Source: Vanilla planifolia
Lineage: Eukaryota; Streptophyta; Magnoliopsida; Asparagales; Orchidaceae
NCBI GenBank assembly: GCA_023846275.1
Contig: CM043878.1
Span: 9,245,501 to 9,309,500, forward strand
Direction: 5' to 3'
Length of the DNA stretch: 64,000 nucleotides
Position numbers and translations under genes: made by a program. Below the pieces are notes generated by a model, which was not told where the DNA came from, made no database searches, and worked only from the letters and a program-made list of their open reading frames with translations. This document shows positions 25,201-35,872 of the stretch, piece after piece. How positions within the stretch are numbered: the first letter of the stretch is position 1; every line of letters starts with the position of its first letter.

Positions 25201-28200
25201 GGACCAATCCTCCTATTTATCAAGCCTTATGTGACCTTCAAAATCTCTCGTGGTGATATGCTCCTTGACGAAGCAGTAAGTGAAGGCTTGATGTATAGAT
25301 GATTGACTAGTGGTACACTTAAGCTTTCCTCAATGAGGTGCCTTAATAGTTGTTCATGCGAGTTTATGTTGCACTTTGTTGAAGCTTTACATTCTTTATG
25401 CCTTAACCTGAGCCCTTGGCAATTCAGCACATGTTCAATGGTGTCGTCGTCACTCTAGTTTGCATACTCATGCTCCATCTCGAATCATCATTGTCTCTTC
25501 CACCTCCTTTGTAACCATGGATTTTTGTTACTTGGCAGTTGCATCATAAATCTCTTAGTTCAACAATTAGGAATGACACTTATATGCGATGACCTAACCC
25601 AACCTTAAAAAGGTGCCATGTGATTTGGTTTCTTATTATAGGTCAAGCATGGGAATACAAGGTGCAAGGTAATCCAGATTAATTTGAGCTTGGGTTTTAG
25701 GTTACCATTTATGACTTACATTTGATATCATGCATACAAGTTTGTGTAAATTCCCATATTTATATTTATCTTGTTTCAATTCCTATTTTGCACATTGTTT
25801 GCAGTTCTTGTAGAATATTGAAACTCAATTCTTTCGGCAATTCCCCATATGCATCCAATCCTTTCAATCATGAGATCCATCCATATGCAATCTCCATGAT
25901 GTTGGCTCCCCAATATGCAAGCATGATAATATTTTCATAAGATTGCGTAATTGTTCTATCATACATGCTCAAAGATACAATGATATGAAGTACAAAAAGA
26001 GGACTCTACATACTAGGCGATCATTGAAAAAGGTTCATTTAAGTGTGTTGAGTGTTGGTTTTCGCTGATCTGTGTCTATCTTTATGAATAGGAGCAAGGA
26101 GATGAATGGAAAGATGTCTGAATATGCTTAAAATTGAAATAATTTTTAAGTACTTCTTAGACCTGAAACTTAAATGGATCCATGGTAACATAGCTCAAAC
26201 AATTAATTGCACTTTAAAAGAATATACCTGAAACTCATGGGATCCATACTAACACATTAATTGCGATTGGAAAAAGGCTTAATGGATGTTTAAAGGCATG
26301 CAGTAGCATCAATAACCTAATAGCACTTAATGAGGTGGAATAGACCACAAGTGATAGTTTTCATGCAAGTAAAGGTGCAATAGATATGCATGTGCTATCA
26401 TGTGGTGTGTTTTGGGACCTTAAAGCTATCCAAAAAAATACTTTTATGAAAATGAATACACAACCCAATCATGGTGTTAATTGGTAGCATTCATGTCTTG
26501 CCAATATCCCTTAGTAGGACATACAACTAAGAGTATCACCACACTGTGTTGGTAGGAGTTGTTTTACGAAAAAGCTTATATGGCAATAGATTGGTATGTC
26601 TTATGTTTTTTGTAACAAAACTACATTGGGTCTCAAACTCTTTATTCTAAATCATCTGTTCTAGGTGTGATCCTAGAATGTGTATGATGCATAACTTTGT
26701 AATTTTACATGCATTCTATCATTATTTCCTGTCATATTCTTTTTGCCAATATGTCTATTTCATTGTTACAATTATAAGCACAACCCATTATCATATGAGC
26801 CATTAGGTTTTTCTTTTTTCTTTTTCGGCATCATGAATGCCAGTTTCCTGTAATTGTGAAGAATGTGCTGTTAAAAGAATTAAATCATATTCCGGTTTGT
26901 CATAAAAAAAGGGTATTTTGACTGTTTTCTATTTTCTATTCTAGGTCAATGAGTTTTGAAGGCCCATTAGGTTTTGTTTAATGACTGCATTAGGTGCTTA
27001 ACAAGATTAGTAACTTAGTTTATGTTTACTTGTGAATCTTTTAGGTTAGTTCCTTGGTGGTGATTGTTTGGATTTGGGCCATCTAATATAGTAGACAAGG
27101 AACATATATGCTTGATAGCTATTGGGTTGTACCTCAAAATTATTGCTTCTTTGTTATCTATTGTAGAATGTTTTATGACCAATATTTGCTACTTTTGGAA
27201 GTTATTAGTCGAGTATTATCCTTTCAGGGCATTCATAATCACAAGTCCCTTACTGGATGAGCATCAAAAGAGCTTAGCTAATTTACTAAACAATGTTTGA
27301 TAAGAATATATCTTCATTTTTAATTTTTTAAACTTAAATCTTATATTGTTTGCTTTCTAATTTAATTACTTTTTTTAGTTGTCATGCAATGATAATTGAT
27401 GTTGTTTTGATAATTTTTTCCCCTCTGTAAAGCAGGAGGGCGCATCAGAAGAAGACATATGTCGACTTCCTAAGTTCAAATTTCGACGAACTGAAGAATC
27501 CGAAAAACCTAGTGAGATCTCAAGATCCTATGAAGGAATAATGACTGAATGTGGGAGTCCTCATAATGAGGTTGTTCTTTCATCAGAGGATGCGGTAAGA
27601 ATTCTTTTCCAATTCCAAAATTGAGTTGATACTAGGTTTGATCAAGTTCTATTACATTACATTTTGTGCTTGATTACTATTTATATAAGTTAGTTTGTGC
27701 TTTAGGATTATCATTAGTGATTGATATTTTAATTACATTTTTTGTTTTTTGTTATGAGAGGTATTAGAGATTAGTATAGTTATTTTTATTATTTATTAAT
27801 TTATTTATATTTGTTATTATGAATATCTGGTCTTGACATAATTGGGATTCCATTTTAGTCATTTCCATTTGATTATAATTAAATGTGTGTATTTATGTGT
27901 ATAATTTGTTTATTCATGCAAAGGCCAATTTCTCTTATTGTAACTTGATTTTGTTAAGTGGTTTTAGGAATAAGTACAACATTAAGTAGAAAACTTAATA
28001 GAGCCCTTTGTATGAACATTGACCTCTATCATCTCCTCCCCTTTTGTTCTTCCACCTACCCCCTCTTTATGTTGAACAACCCCCACCCCACCCAACGACA
28101 CTCCATGTCCCACCCACCCCATTAAATGCACTTCAATATCCGAGCTCTACGCAATTGTCAACTTTCCCTTCTTTGTTTGGTGTTAGTGGGCTATACTTCA

Positions 28201-31200
28201 CTTTTATGGAATTTTTGTCGAATATCTCTCCGACATCACTTCAAGAAGCCTCCATCAAGGGCTAACTCTTTCTCTCCTCCCTTGTCATTATCTTTTCGTC
28301 CTTAATCACCTCAACTGAGAGCTAATTTGTTTCCTTAGTAGCAAAAATTCTCATGATGATAATTAACTTTCTAATGCAAGACAAAAACATGCAGTTGAAC
28401 AAGAATATAGAGATCATGAATTGCAAGTGGTCATAGACCTATTACATGAACCGTGATAAGAGGAGCAAATCATTGACTAAAGGAATTGGCATGGGCCAAT
28501 CAAGGAAGAAGTAATTAAATAATCATGAAAAATATTAGACTAACTTTTTTAATTTAAAATGAAGTTTTTAGAATAGTTAAGTAACTAGATGTATGAAATT
28601 AGAGTGGTGATAAGTGATTCATAGTAGGTAACTCATAGTAGATGACACATGGTTGATGGCTAATCGTAGGTTTGAAGTTATCAATAATTTAACCTTTTAA
28701 CTTATATAAAGATTCATAAATTTGGAATAAAAACGTTAAATTATTGGTTTTGAGTTATTTTTATTGTACTCTTCTTTGGTAACGTGAGTGTAGGTGAAGC
28801 TTGGTGGCTTCTATTTTCCTTTGTAACACTTTAATGGGTGTTATAAGTAACATTCTGGTGATGATTGGCTTCTTTAGGTTATGATTAACTCTGTTTATCA
28901 TGATTTATGTGATGACTTATGCTAAATAATTTTTTTATATAATTTAAGTCTAAAATGTATTTCTATTTCATGTTATCTATATTTTTTTAATCAATTTTAT
29001 GTTTTTGTCCTGCATTAGCTTTCCAATGGTAAGAACATGCAATACTCTCCTTTTTAGTCAGCCTTCGATTATGACTTAGAAACAATTGTCTAGAGATTGT
29101 GCAACTTCCACTATTTTTTTGAGTGAACCTTTTTGTTGGCTTGAACAACCAAGGTGTGGACACCAACTAGCTCCCGAGAGTGGTTGAATCGAATTAGTAA
29201 GCACTTTTCTTTAAAAAATCTCCATCCTCCCAATTGTTGGAACACCTACTATGTTAGAATGGTCTCATTCTCTAATGATGTGATTCTTACAAGGAAGTTG
29301 AATGGTGTTTCCTTTTGGTTGTTATTTTGAAAGAAGATTGTCATGTAAGCATATAAACTATGGAAGCCCAAAGGGAGCTTGGAGGCATTTGGTCTTCATC
29401 CTGGCTTTTTTCTTTGTTCCAATTCTATTTGGAGGGAACCTCTTATATATTTTTCAAGTCGGGATCTAGAATAGTGGAGGGCATCCTCACTATCTGCAAG
29501 TTAAATATATGTTCCTTCGAGAGGGGTCCCCTTTGAGTTTGATTGTTAACCTGATCGTGACGAATCGACATAAGATGACTAATAGTCTTCTCACTTTTAA
29601 AAGAATCAATGTTGAAATGGAGGTTGGCTCCAACCTTCCTTTTGTGCTACCCATCAAGTATGGAGATATCTTACTTTATATACAAGTGGAAAATGATTGG
29701 AAATCCATCATGTGTAGCTTATGCTACCTCTGAGCGCACTTCATTATCTTGTTCCAAGTTGTTTTCTTAGGTAATAATTTTGATGCTTTTGTCTCTTGTG
29801 TCCACCCTCCTCAAAAGATATTGCCTTCAAAACCAAGACCTTCCAAGTTTTTGTATGTGGAGGTAGATGGGTTTAAGTGGGCAATCTCCAGTTGTTTTCC
29901 CACCTACTTGCTCCTATTCGCCTCTATGCTATACATTTTAATCTTATACACTTTAGAAAAGGCATATGTTGAACCACATCATTGTATTGGATTCGATATT
30001 ATGTGGGAGCAACATGAATCCCTTGCCCTTTGGCCTTCTAGGAATAGATTTGTGACTCTTTTATATGACCTTTGTTGTTAGTATGGATTAATTGCACAAT
30101 GCATCACTACTGTTGAGGACCATTGGGAAGCCAAGTCACCCCACTTTATTTGTTTCTTGATCAATTCATGCCAACAAGATACTTTGATTTATGCAACACC
30201 TGAGTCCTTTCTAAGCAATGGTTATGTCACCCACCATACTCTATCTAAAGCACAATGGCTTTCTTATTCTAAAGAATCATTACTCTTAAGATTGACATTT
30301 TACTATTTTCTCTATTAGTCTCTATCCATCATATCCATTATTAATATATCCTTAAGAGACAACACTAATTACTACCTAATGACAATTGTTTTCCCCAAGA
30401 AGTTGTGGGAGTTGGTAATGACTTTTCATAGGTTAAAATGTTTATTAAATTTTTGGCTATTGTGAAAACTTTACATTATATGATGTACTAATTACCACAT
30501 GATAAATGAATTGCAACTGTTATACCATGGTCACTATTTCTCTTGGGAAAAAAATGTTTCTCATCGAGTCATCTTAAATATTCTCTTGTTTCAATGAGAC
30601 AACTTTGAAGTTTGTCTTCTCTTTGGTTCCTTGTTGTGGACATGAACTTTCATTTAAACAATATGAATTTTTTCTAAGGTGCATTATTTTTCAGTCACTG
30701 TCTTTGCTGTACCAAACCTTTTATATATGATCTTGGTCATCTATTTCTTCCACTTCATTCTTATTTCTTTATCCTTTGTCCATGACTTTTACCTTTTTTG
30801 GTTGTCTTACTCGTGGCTTCTTTAGATATGTCGAGAACGTGTATCATTTCTTAAAAAAGCTAGGCATGGAAGCTGAAGATGCAACCAAGATCTCCCACCT
30901 TTATTTGGAGAATTTGCCATATCATGGTCCCCACGATAGACTACCTTCATTGAAGGAACATTGTTTCTTGTAATGCTTGCCCCAATGGTTGTCAAGACTG
31001 AAACCCCTCTTGCATATCCTATACTCTTGTATTAGGGTTCCTTGCTTTTTCATTATCATTTGTTGTTGATAATGGCCCTTGGTTGGAAAGTTTTGCTCTT
31101 TTGTTAATTGATGTGGATGCCTATGAGCCAATCCAACTCCATGGCCACCCATGTTGCCACTACATTTAGTTGGATTTTGTAGCCAAGGTGCACAAAAAAT

Positions 31201-34200
31201 TGATATATTCACTATCAATTCTTTCGGTGGTCATTTGTGCCATTGTCTCCCCTTCCCTGATTACTTGTCCAAAGAGTTGCGATCCCTCTCTCTTGTTGGG
31301 CTTTAATGGCCCCTCTCTTTTGTTGATGTCCTCCACCTTCAAACTAAATTAAGGCAAACTTTGATGGCTTGGTTTCATCTAGTGGTGTGGAGGGCATTAC
31401 AGACGTTTCTAGGGATTTCTTAGCTTTGTTAATTGCTACTTTGGGTATTAGGCTAGTTACTTACTAACCTACACAAGTTGAGCTCCACATTGCCTAATTA
31501 GTTTTTTATCTCGTTGCTTCTTTAGCTGATAGTTAAATTATCTTTTGGATCGAGAGTATGGACTCTTCTACTATTGTTGTTGATCTATTCTAGAGCCTCC
31601 TTGCTAATTCTATTGACTCTACCAACATTGATTGTTTTCAACCCTCAGCGGTGTTCATTTTTACTCGTTTGTGTACACAAGGTTTATTTTTTGGATTTTA
31701 GGTTTCTTTACTCTTGTTGACATCCTCTTTAAGGATTGCTTCTTTACGTAGTTATCTATAAATTATTGTCCTTGGTCATTCATTCAAAAAAATATCCTTG
31801 TTATGTTTTTAGAATAATCCTTTATTGTATTTTGTAGATTTACTTTTTTCTTTAATCACTTTAAAAATTATAAAACTTAACATCTTTTAATGAGGGCATT
31901 AATTGGCTTATGTCTAATTTACCCTAATCATTTAAGCCAATTCTTTGTAATCTTATCCTCCTTTTATACTATACTACAATCTAGTAAGTGAACTTGTTTT
32001 TATTGATGTCCTTTTGTGCATATCCATTATTCTCATTATTCTTATCTTAGCAATAATTATTCAACTATTACGTTTAGATATCATAAGTCAACTTTTAATA
32101 TCATATGACATTGTTAGGTTCATTAGAATGTTATAATATATAACCCCAAGTTTGAAATGGGATATTTTGATTATACAACACAATTTGATTACTCTTTTGA
32201 TTCATCCAATCGCTTATATTCTTGTAAATTTCTATCATTTTAGAATATAAACCTAAAATAATAAAATCGCATATTCTTTAAATTTTTTTTTTTTATCTCT
32301 AATCTTGATCTATTATCATTGTGTTGATATATGGATTAAAGTTATATTCTATATATTTGGTTTTAAATTTGGCTAGATGAAATCTTCCATTTTTTTTTTT
32401 TTGCCCCACCCTTGATCTTTTTTACAAGAATAATATCATCCATAATATTTTTGCTACTATATAGTTCTTAAATTTGATTAGTAAGCACTCCACAAATATT
32501 ACAAGCAAAATAAGGACTTAAAAAAACATAACCTTGATGAAATTCAACTATAATAGTAAAACATTTAGTTAATCCTTATTCAATGTGTAGATATGTTCTT
32601 TAGATTAATAAAACATAAATTAACTATTTTTTTTTCTTGCTTGTTAATTCTCTTGGAAAATGTATAGCTTTTACATTTGATATTCCTAGCATAAAATCAA
32701 ATTCATTATGGGATATATTAGTCTCATATCATAATTTATTTTCCATCACTCTCTCCCATGTATTCGAAATACATCAATTTAATTCTTTTATAAGTACAAT
32801 TTTAAATATTTCTTTTTTTTATCTATTAAAATACCTTTGATTCACTCATTCAATACCATTTTGTCTTTGAAATAATATTGCATAGCAAATCAAGAAATAC
32901 CCTTTTCTCTCATAAATCTTCATACTTTTATAAAAGATAGTATATAGATTTCACCTTTTTTTGTATATTTTATTTTCTTTGATGTACGAATACATTGCTA
33001 AAAAAAAATTTTATATTTTAGTTAAACATATGTTGTCTTTTAAATCAATTATTTTATCATAATCTTTATAAGAATGTTTATAAAATAACTAATCAAGCTA
33101 ATATTTAATATCTTATCTTCAACATTAGTTAGTACTTCATGATAATCATACTTGATATATTTTATTTGATTTACATATTTTGTTTTATTCATTTTGCTTG
33201 TGAAAGTATATGTGGGTATTTCTTCCTATTTAGCATCCAACATCTTATGTAAATCTTTTAAAATCATTTTTTTATAATCTAGAGCATAATCTTTAGATCC
33301 ATATTATGCTTTGCTACATAACCAGTACAATTAGTAACATTATTCATTGTTAGATTATTTATCTCATTTCTATCACAAAGACATCGAATTAAAACTTTTT
33401 TTCTTACCTCTTGAAAAAATGTCTCGTGTTCTATAACACCATCATCATTAACAGTTAGCGAAGGAAAAATCTTAAATTGCATCCCAATGCAATATCACTA
33501 GATTAACACTTATCATTGCATTTCTTTTGTTAATTTTTTTTTAAAATAATTTATTATATTATTCTTATTTTTTTATCCTTCTTATTAAATAAAACCAATC
33601 CATGAAATAATTGAACCAGGGAAATAGGATCAATATAATAGATCATAAAGGGGATGCCATAACATCTATGTTATGAAATTTACAAAACATTTACCTATTC
33701 TCTAACACTTGCACTGTAAATATCAAATTTGCAAGTGTAGCTCGTGCCTTAACCCTAAGATGCAAATTGGTTCAAGAGGAAGTGAGAATCAAAAACCAAA
33801 ACTCACGTCTGTCAAAACCATATCAGATCTATGTTCTAATAATCAGGTAATCGAGAATCCATCCAAGGATTGGTTTATGTTTATAATCAAATGAATAATG
33901 TTTTTTTCCAAATGCTCGTTTAATAGCTCATGCCTTGATACTAAGATGCAAATTGGTTGAAGATGAAGTGAGAATCAAAAACCAAAACTCGCATCTTTCA
34001 AACCTATATTTGATCTATGTTCAAATAATTGGGTAATCGAGAATCCATCCAAGGATTGGTTTATGTTTATAATCAAATGAATAATTTGTTTTTCCGAATG
34101 CTCTTTTAATAGCTCATGCCGTAATACTAAGATGCAAATTGGTTCAAGATGAAGTGCGAATCAAAAACCAAAACTCGCATCTTTCAAACCCATGTCTGAT

Positions 34201-34521
34201 CTATGTTCAAATAGTTGGGTAATCGAGAATCCATCCAAGGATTGGTTTATGTTTATAATCAAACGCATAATTTTTTTTCATATTTAAAAATAATTTGTTC
34301 TTCTCTTCATCCTGATGGGTTTGTTTCTCACATCCTGACCAAAACAGGAGTGCTGCATTTGCCTGTCGGCGTACGACGATGGGGTCGAGCTCCGTCAGCT
34401 TCCTTGTGACCACCATTTCCACTGTGCGTGCATAGATAAGTGGCTTCACATCAATGCAACCTGCCCACTTTGCAAGTATAACATAGTGAAAAGCAGCAAT
34501 GACTCAAGGGAAGAGGTGTAG
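16216..34521 (+). CDS. Membrane RING-H2 E3 ubiquitin ligase, At1g12760-like
   Basis: Five exons join in phase: 16216-16808, 23422-23541, 23635-23767, 27437-1 (27436)-27594 and 34348-34521 (TAG), giving 392 aa, normal for the family. Order: a variable Gly/Arg-rich N-terminus; the conserved block [18 protein letters not shown] near residue 50; two membrane segments around 85-130 ([17 protein letters not shown] and [17 protein letters not shown]); a Ser/Gly linker; two or more hydrophobic segments at about 209-280 ([15 protein letters not shown], a Cys-rich [17 protein letters not shown]); a charged linker; and a C-terminal RING-H2 finger with zinc ligands C337, C340, C355, H357, H360, C363, C374, C377. 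It should recruit an E2 and ubiquitinate targets at a membrane. Introns are 6.6, 0.09, 3.7 and 6.75 kb and carry most of the local repeats. Exon 1 is GC-rich. Confidence 0.95.
17940..18300 (-). repeat. 3' LTR remnant
   Basis: It shares an ordered set of blocks with the partner at about 19630-20000: 'atcttattttttrc', 'ggaKgctcaaacaYYTattt', 'gacaagWttttttcacatgggctatt' and a GTG-rich end. Order and spacing are kept although many bases differ. Confidence 0.55.
18826..19062 (-). pseudogene. Gypsy-type gag remnant
   Basis: A 78-codon minus-strand frame begins [20 protein letters not shown]. The FK(V/I)E...P.YD block resembles the start of the capsid region in plant Ty3/gypsy gag proteins. The region that should follow is not recognisable. 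It sits between the two LTR remnants in the orientation predicted by the primer-binding site. Confidence 0.4.
19512..19523 (-). other. Retrotransposon primer-binding site
   Basis: On the minus strand this reads TGGTATTAGAGC, one base from TGGTATCAGAGC, the site complementary to initiator tRNA-Met in many plant LTR elements. It lies directly inside the presumed 5' LTR. Confidence 0.6.
19525..20050 (-). repeat. 5' LTR remnant
   Basis: It is the partner of the repeat near 18.0-18.3 kb. On the minus strand it contains TATAAATA near 19815, a plausible LTR promoter, upstream of the conserved GTTTGAGCATCCTATC block. The outer end is uncertain. Confidence 0.55.
20871..20881. repeat. Poly-C run
   Basis: Eleven consecutive C residues interrupt otherwise AT-rich intron DNA. 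Confidence 0.9.
21840..22550. repeat. Dispersed AT-rich repeat, copy B
   Basis: The right end (about 22430-22550: AACTAAAACC, 'aaattggtcttttgatta', ACCAAAACTGG, AAACCATGATT) resembles copy A near 8215-8315. The interior is very AT-rich in both. Copy B lies inside RING intron 1. Confidence 0.35.
22850..22935. repeat. 50-bp tandem duplication
   Basis: The block ATCTTATTAGATAT(G/A)AAGCATA occurs at 22861 and 22911, each preceded by a (T/G)CA(A/G)TAATT motif. Confidence 0.85.
23041..23456. repeat. Tandem duplication spanning the intron 1 / exon 2 boundary
   Basis: Two copies with a period of about 188-195 bp. CAATTG(T/C)CACATGTTTGTG occurs at 23078 and 23273. The pyrimidine tract, acceptor and first coding bases of exon 2 (ATTGCAAGGCA...GAATCTG) occur at 23422 in the functional copy and at 23234 in the decayed copy. 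The upstream copy therefore carries a pseudo-exon with AG at 23232-23233. If used, it would enter frame as [12 protein letters not shown] and reach a stop codon about 35 codons later. Confidence 0.85.
23768..27435. other. RING gene intron 3 (3.7 kb)
   Basis: GT-AG intron, phase 0. It contains a (CA)n run and open frames near 24.7-25.4 kb that I could not assign to any family. Nothing else was recognised. Confidence 0.6.
24056..24077. repeat. (CA)n microsatellite
   Basis: About eleven CA units are read directly, followed by an interrupted ACATACACACA tail. Confidence 0.95.
29050..30090 (+). mobile_element. Degraded LINE-type retroelement piece (DUF4283 / gag-like)
   Basis: Conceptual translation on the plus strand, with stops and frameshifts, gives [15 protein letters not shown] followed by [20 protein letters not shown]. 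This matches the layout of the DUF4283 region of plant L1-type LINE ORF1 proteins (RVCVEMDxGSxxPxxIxIxxxxVxYEWxPxxC), which precedes a zinc knuckle. The zinc-knuckle cysteines are mostly lost. Sequence to about 31.7 kb may belong to the same element, but endonuclease or reverse transcriptase was not recognised. Confidence 0.45.
33740..34290. repeat. 186-bp tandem repeat, three copies, next to RING exon 5
   Basis: TGCAAATTGG starts at 33761, 33947 and 34133, and TCGAGAATCC at 33851, 34037 and 34223: an exact 186-bp period in both markers. Copies are about 90% alike. The array ends about 60 bp upstream of the acceptor of the RING finger exon. Confidence 0.95.
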
Positions 34522-35872
34522 AAAACCTTGACTGCCATTTCTGTATCATTTCCTGTGCATCTGTTTCTGTTTGTTTTGTGTGTTTGTGCTCTCTTCTTGA
34601 ATGCCATTTGCCCTTTGTTTATATTAGCCAACTCCTGCAACTTCAAGTCCCCTGCCTTTTTCTTACTGTTTTCTTATACCCAAAATGATTTTTCTTTTTT
34701 TTCTTTTTTTTTTTTGTGTAAAAAATGATCTCATCTCACTATTGATGGATTTTTTTAATCATTTATATAAAAAAAAATGTCACGTAAAAACTTTGCATTT
34801 TGGTGATGTTGTTCATTGCAATATGGAACTCATTAGGCTTTTTGGAGTGCATGAAGGCATGGTTTATGGCATGAAGGGAAGACTTTGCCTTGTGAAGCTT
34901 GGCTTTTGCTTATTTTTTTTTTAAAAATAATGGTGAATAAATATGGGTATATTTTTAAGTGTTTCTGATTGTATTTTTTTCTTTCAATAGTTGAAACCAT
35001 TTTTTTAATTGAAAATTCTTTTTCTATTAATAAAATTATATTTATTTTGCACGTTTGTTAAAAATTTAATGATAAATTAGATAATATAGTATTTAAAACA
35101 AAAAAATTAGTTATATGAATAATTAATTTTTTAAAAGATTTTGTTGTTCTGCACTTAACGGCTTAAACAACGTTGTTTATGTTCTACAATTTTAAACATA
35201 TACAAAATAAATAAATAAGTTAATACAAATTATTTAAAGATAAAAACAAGCATAAATGAATAATGTATTTTTGAAAAATAGAAGAGATAGAGATAATATA
35301 TTGAAACAGTATAGACTTTTCTGATCCACACATAATGACTTAAATAATTGTTGTTCACGTTCTAGATTTTTAAATACATATAAATAAATAAGAATTTTGT
35401 TCTTAAGAATTTAATAATTAATAATAAAATTAATTTCCTTTTCTCTTTCTTAATAAAGTCATAAAAAAAATTATACACATTAACTTTCGCATTTAATATA
35501 ACTTCTATTAATATTATTTAGATTTTTCTCTTAAGCTCTACTCTCCTTTTATGGATGAATGAATTGATTATCTATAGTTTAAATAAGTAAAAAAAATCAC
35601 AATTGATCATTTAAATAAGATTAATTCACAAAAGTAATAAGCTAAAAAAATTATATATTTTTTTTCAATTTTTTATTGTTCAATATATGAATGAATTATC
35701 AATGATTTAATAGCAAATATATTAATTATATGTAAGAATTTGTATATTAAATATATTAATTATGAAATGGAACGGAAAGAGCATAGCCATCCTTCCCGAG
35801 TTGTGAGCCCAACTCTTGCGGGGAAAGGATAGAGTGAAGAAGGGGGTGACCCAGATCTCTATCGGGATCGCC
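34522..35872. other. RING gene 3' UTR, AT-rich spacer and V-ATPase promoter
   Basis: The first 200-300 bp should be the 3' UTR of the RING gene; no clean AATAAA was identified with confidence. About 34900-35740 is extremely AT-rich without a recognised gene. From about 35770 the composition becomes less AT-rich, marking the leader of the V-ATPase gene. Confidence 0.55.

Larger units (their letters stand above)
27595..34347. other. RING gene intron 4 (6.75 kb)
   Basis: GT-AG intron, phase 0, separating the linker exon from the RING finger exon. It holds a LINE-like DUF4283 remnant at about 29.0-30.1 kb and a 186-bp tandem array ending about 60 bp before the final exon. The rest (27.6-29.0 and 30.1-33.7 kb) shows nothing I can name. 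Confidence 0.7.

Noticed and set aside
24665..25430. Several 65-84-codon frames on both strands in RING intron 3
   Set aside because: Composition is somewhat coding-like, but no motif, splice partner or known retroelement domain was recognised.
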